Assembly (NCBI GenBank): GCA_963701675.1
Contig: OY969623.1
Coordinates: forward strand, 4,588,001 to 4,652,000
Source of the DNA: G963701675 sp963701675
Lineage (GTDB): Bacteria > Planctomycetota > Planctomycetia > Gemmatales > Gemmataceae
Length of the DNA: 64,000 bases
Direction of reading: 5' to 3'
Shown: one piece after another, positions 61,361 to 64,000 of the stretch
Numbering within the stretch: position 1 is the first letter of the stretch
Layout: every line of letters begins with the position of its first letter
Position numbers and translations under genes: made by a program
Notes under the pieces: model-generated
What the model was told of the DNA's origin: nothing
The model's database searches: none
What the model saw: only the letters and a program-made list of their open reading frames with translations

Positions 61361-62528
61361 ACAACCCCGAAATGTTCGCGGCCTCTTCGCGTTGCTCGAC
61401 CCACTTCGACACCTCGCGAGTTTGGCGCTGAAGTTGCTCGACCTGTTTTCTCTCACGTTGGATTGCATCCGCGATGTCCATCGGAATTGGCAAGTAGGCG
61501 CCCTCGAGTTCATGCTGTAGTCGTTGGGCGAGCTGGCGTTGGAACTCGCCGCGGATGGATTCCCAACGCATCGGCAACAGGAGGTGGATAACAACATGCA
61601 GCGCGAACAACACCAGAAATACCACGATAATCGGCAACAGAATGTCTGCGAGCGCCGGAGTTCGACGAGGATCGGCCATCATGTACTGCCAGAGCAAGAC
61701 GATGATCGTTCCCAATAACGCGAACAGTGGGAGCTTGTTCGCCAGCCAGATCACACCGCTTTGGAGCCAACGCCTGGCGCCCGCCGGCTTCACCCACTGC
61801 TGCTCGATTCGGTCCAGAACTTCAACGAGGATGCGGGCGTAACGCTGCCTCCAGTCGATTTTGGCGGCGTTTTCGGTTGCGTCACTAAGTAATTCCACAG
61901 GAAAGCCGTCGGCGTCGGCCTCGACGAGCAGCTTGTTTGCCAGGGCCCGGCCACGCGCATCGAGGTGGCGTTCGCCAGCGGTGCTTGTGCAGGCGCTCGT
62001 AAATGTGTAGAGATCCCATGAGCCGGGGTTCTCGCCCGTCTGCTGAAACTTGGGCAAGATGCGAACGCGATCACGCAATGAACTCCCGGCGTAGCGAGCC
62101 TTGGTGAAGAGATTGAGGTACACAGCCATCAGCCCGCGGAAACGCTTGTAACCTTCTCGTGCGAAATGGTGTTCGATTTCACGTTGATATGGCTCCAACG
62201 TGTTCAACAGGATGTTCGCATTCATCGACGCCTCGGCGTCGAGGCTCTTGGTCCAGCCTTCGCGCACCCGCTGACCTGCATCCGACAAATCGGGTGGACA
62301 GGCGGCTGCGAGTGCGTCTTGCGTGTGAGCAAGCAATTGACTGATGCCGCGGGCCTTGATCGCCTCGATTTCCATGCGCGACAGGCCCATTTCGAGCCAC
62401 CGTACCAGGTCCTGGTACTGCTCGCCGTCGGGAATCCCGTTGGAAGTCGATAGTTTGCCTTGATCCACCCAATGCTGCGCACGTTCGAAACAGAAGCGGA
62501 TCTTGAAATCCTTCTTCGCGGAGATCAC
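61350..62528 (-). CDS. Dynamin-like/YfjP-type GTPase (Y), C-terminal piece after frameshift
   Basis: A 392-residue continuation of the piece at 62179-63222. It contains helical segments (ISQLLAHTQDALAAACPPD, LNTLEPYQREIEHHFAREG), then two membrane helices (LPLFALLGTIIVLLWQYMM and ALADILLPIIVVFLVLFAL), and a C-terminal coiled coil (QRERKQVEQLQRQTREVSKW). The frame joins upstream near 62474-62482 by removing one base, reading PLLFRTC then QHWVDQGKLSTSNG. Its end overlaps the glycosyltransferase-like gene by 11 bases. Confidence 0.84.
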   Translation of the reverse strand: MISAKKDFKIRFCFERAQHWVDQGKLSTSNGIPDGEQYQDLVRWLEMGLSRMEIEAIKARGISQLLAHTQDALAAACPPDLSDAGQRVREGWTKSLDAEASMNANILLNTLEPYQREIEHHFAREGYKRFRGLMAVYLNLFTKARYAGSSLRDRVRILPKFQQTGENPGSWDLYTFTSACTSTAGERHLDARGRALANKLLVEADADGFPVELLSDATENAAKIDWRQRYARILVEVLDRIEQQWVKPAGARRWLQSGVIWLANKLPLFALLGTIIVLLWQYMMADPRRTPALADILLPIIVVFLVLFALHVVIHLLLPMRWESIRGEFQRQLAQRLQHELEGAYLPIPMDIADAIQRERKQVEQLQRQTREVSKWVEQREEAANISGLYGR

Positions 62529-63222
62529 GGAGCAAATCGTCGTCGGGACGCAGTCCGCCGTTCACCGAATGCAAACAACGGTCCCACTTATTTAGGACAA
62601 AGGCGAAGGCCCGCCGTTTTCGTTGTTGTCGAAACAAGTCCCAGCCGAGCTTGTCGTGGTACTTCTCCTGAGAGCCAACGTAAAGCACGACGTCAGCCAC
62701 GGGAAGCAATGAGATCAATTTGTCGCGGTTCGACAGGTCGTTGCTGTCGAGATCGGGCGTGTCGACCAGAATCTTCTGCTCGAGTTCCGGCCGATCGTGC
62801 GGGACAAGTTTACATTGTCGCAGCGCCGGATCGAGGTCATCGGGTCTTACCGATTCATGGTAGTAGACCACCGGATCGCGAGTTGTCGGTCGAGTGAAGG
62901 ATGCTTCGGCAATCTTCCCGCCGGCCAGTGCGTTAAGCAAAGTGGATTTGCCGACACCGGTGCCGCCCATGAGCATGATCACGAGCATCGGGCGATCTAC
63001 ATCCAGCGCCTCGGACTGGCGGTGTAGGTTGTCGGCCTCGCCTTCCAGGGCGGCGCGCGTCATGGTCGGCAGCGGGTATTGGTGGGCGCTGTTAAGCCAC
63101 TTTCGCAGGTCTAGTTCGAGCCTTCGGAGTGCGGGAACCAAGGTGCGCCAGAACGGCTCGGAACGCACCGCGGTCGGCGTGGCCGTCGCGTTCTGCGGTC
63201 TGTCCTGTTCCGTGTCATTCAC
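62179..63222 (-). CDS. Dynamin-like/YfjP-type GTPase (Y), N-terminal GTPase piece
   Basis: Start GTG 63222, eight bases inside the end of the upstream gene. G1 is GGTGVGKS at residues 86-93, G2 Thr113 or Thr114 in RPTTRDP, G3 DTPD at 154-157 and G4 NKWD at 211-214, so it has a complete Ras-like GTPase core. Useful frame ends near residue 245 (DPLLFRTC); beyond it the frame is wrong. The joined protein is 623 residues. GTPases of this plan, with helices and membrane segments after the G domain, shape or tether membranes. Confidence 0.86.
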   Translation of the reverse strand: MNDTEQDRPQNATATPTAVRSEPFWRTLVPALRRLELDLRKWLNSAHQYPLPTMTRAALEGEADNLHRQSEALDVDRPMLVIMLMGGTGVGKSTLLNALAGGKIAEASFTRPTTRDPVVYYHESVRPDDLDPALRQCKLVPHDRPELEQKILVDTPDLDSNDLSNRDKLISLLPVADVVLYVGSQEKYHDKLGWDLFRQQRKRRAFAFVLNKWDRCLHSVNGGLRPDDDLLRDLREEGFQDPLLFRTCAALGGSRQTIDFQRDSRRRAVPGPGTVARNGPVAHGNRGDQGPRHQSIACSHARRTRSRLSTRFVGCRSAGARRLDQEPRRRGVDECEHPVEHVGAIST

Positions 63223-64000
63223 GGACGGCCCCGGCTTTCTGTGTTTTCGCAGTTACGGCGTCATCCAGCTTCCGAACGGCGTCCGGCACGCGGTGAAGTA
63301 CTGCATTCAGTTTTTCGAAGTCAGAACCGCCGGTGATCGGCCATTGGGCCAGCCACTCTGCCACGGGAGACGAGACATGATGCGACACGAGCGCTTGCTG
63401 TCGATTGCGGGCCAGTTCGCGCTGGCTATCGACATAGGTCTTACCCATAAATTCGACGAGTTGATGCGAGATCGACGCGGCCAGCGGGACCAAAATGAAG
63501 TCGCTCCAGCCGATACCGCCGGCCGCGATGGCCGCGGCGACGGCACCGGCATCGACCGTAAACTTCAGGCCGCGGGCAGTGTTCAGTAAAGCGGGGTTCT
63601 TTTCCATGTCCTCATAAATGGCGCGGGCGGTCCGATCCACCTCTTCCGCCTGACCGAGCCGAAAGCCCCGCAGACCCTGCTGAAAGCGCTCGCCGCACGT
63701 TTCGGAGAGACTTCCAGCGAAGCCTTTATCGATGTGTGCCCACAACGAGTGCATATTCGAGCGTCGTGCGGCTTCCTTGCGAAGTAAGTCAAGCCAGCCA
63801 GCAAACGCCTCGTGCAGAAACGGTTGTTCCGGCAAAGTCGGGGAATCAGGCCGGCTGAATGCCTTCACTGCGAAGCCCTTCAGCAATCGATACGGAGTCC
63901 GTACTACCCACAATGCCTGACTGAGCACTCGGCCCGCGCCTGGCAGTTCTAAAAGTTCGAGGAGTCGAACCAGCGCTTCATCGAATCGGCGGAACTTTTC
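63215..64000 (-). CDS. GTPase-associated membrane protein (Z), N-terminus outside window
   Basis: Reading is open from the window edge (EKFRRFDEALVRLLELLELP) through to the TGA at 63215, about 261 residues visible. Contents: a helical region (GRVLSQALWVVRTPYRLLKG, FLHEAFAGWLDLLRKEAARR), then two hydrophobic helices in AGAVAAAIAAGGIGWSDFIL and ILVPLAASISHQLVEFM, then a short coiled C-terminus. This matches the part after the G domain of gene Y, so it is probably a second GTPase of the same type whose G domain lies to the right. The GTG at 63928 is an internal codon, not a proven start. It overlaps Y by eight bases, so the two are co-translated. Confidence 0.72.
   Translation of the reverse strand, partial: EKFRRFDEALVRLLELLELPGAGRVLSQALWVVRTPYRLLKGFAVKAFSRPDSPTLPEQPFLHEAFAGWLDLLRKEAARRSNMHSLWAHIDKGFAGSLSETCGERFQQGLRGFRLGQAEEVDRTARAIYEDMEKNPALLNTARGLKFTVDAGAVAAAIAAGGIGWSDFILVPLAASISHQLVEFMGKTYVDSQRELARNRQQALVSHHVSSPVAEWLAQWPITGGSDFEKLNAVLHRVPDAVRKLDDAVTAKTQKAGAVRE

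Noticed and set aside
61361..61597. N-terminal extension of the glycosyltransferase-like protein up to 61597
   Set aside because: The extension lies wholly inside the GTPase gene in another frame and is serine/arginine-rich noise; the ATG at 61360 gives a short cytoplasmic start before the first membrane helix.

Overview
The window looks like the chromosome of a planctomycete (class Planctomycetia; a Gemmata-like lineage is my guess). Three things point there: many large proteins starting with a basic leader and an LE-x-LE-x-R-x-[VL]-[PL]-S motif (the planctomycete extracellular-protein N-terminus, PF07595-like), a DUF1559 prepilin-like protein, and several short palindromic repeat families between and inside genes.

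Layout. 1-4258: housekeeping and small genes: purD (minus, runs off the left edge), efp (plus), a methyltransferase-like gene, a small hypothetical gene, a coupled antitoxin-like pair without a toxin, and a membrane HEAT-repeat protein. 4308-38222: a 34-kb array of twelve genes, all on the minus strand. Eight encode FG-GAP/VCBS beta-propeller proteins of about 1080-1170 residues and four encode right-handed beta-helix proteins of about 430-500 residues. In transcription order the array runs helix, helix, helix, propeller, then helix and seven propellers. An almost identical upstream element (30-base identical core) precedes the first gene of each block, so I read the array as two transcription units, 38222->30429 and 30261->4308. 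38558-41370: a ferritin-like gene, a YflT-type stress protein, a decayed ferritin copy and a lamin-tail-domain protein. 41539-56899: five long beta-helix genes on the plus strand, built from NYIGTD-x-TGT repeats. 56880-64000: a dimethylargininase gene converging on the last helix gene, a DUF1559 protein with a small lipoprotein, a terminator, then a minus-strand overlapping set of a membrane glycosyltransferase-like protein and two GTPase-like membrane proteins, the last running off the right edge.

Seventeen very large predicted surface proteins thus fill about 48 kb. They probably form a calcium-dependent cell-surface or extracellular layer, but nothing here proves their ligand. The propellers share a C-terminal NAADWPPLPIGDG-type motif, and propeller paralogues B, F and G are mosaics of near-identical DNA.

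Twelve indels interrupt eleven genes. In every case, undoing the inferred indel restores a whole number of codons and an aligned family motif. Most lie in short homopolymers or at the repeated GDG(T/S/A)F codons. Sequencing or assembly error is the simplest explanation, but repeat-driven slippage is possible. Broken genes are listed as separate open pieces, with the join described. Names A-L (propellers and helices, minus) and P-T (helices, plus) are used for cross-reference. I saw no rRNA, tRNA, CRISPR array or insertion sequence.
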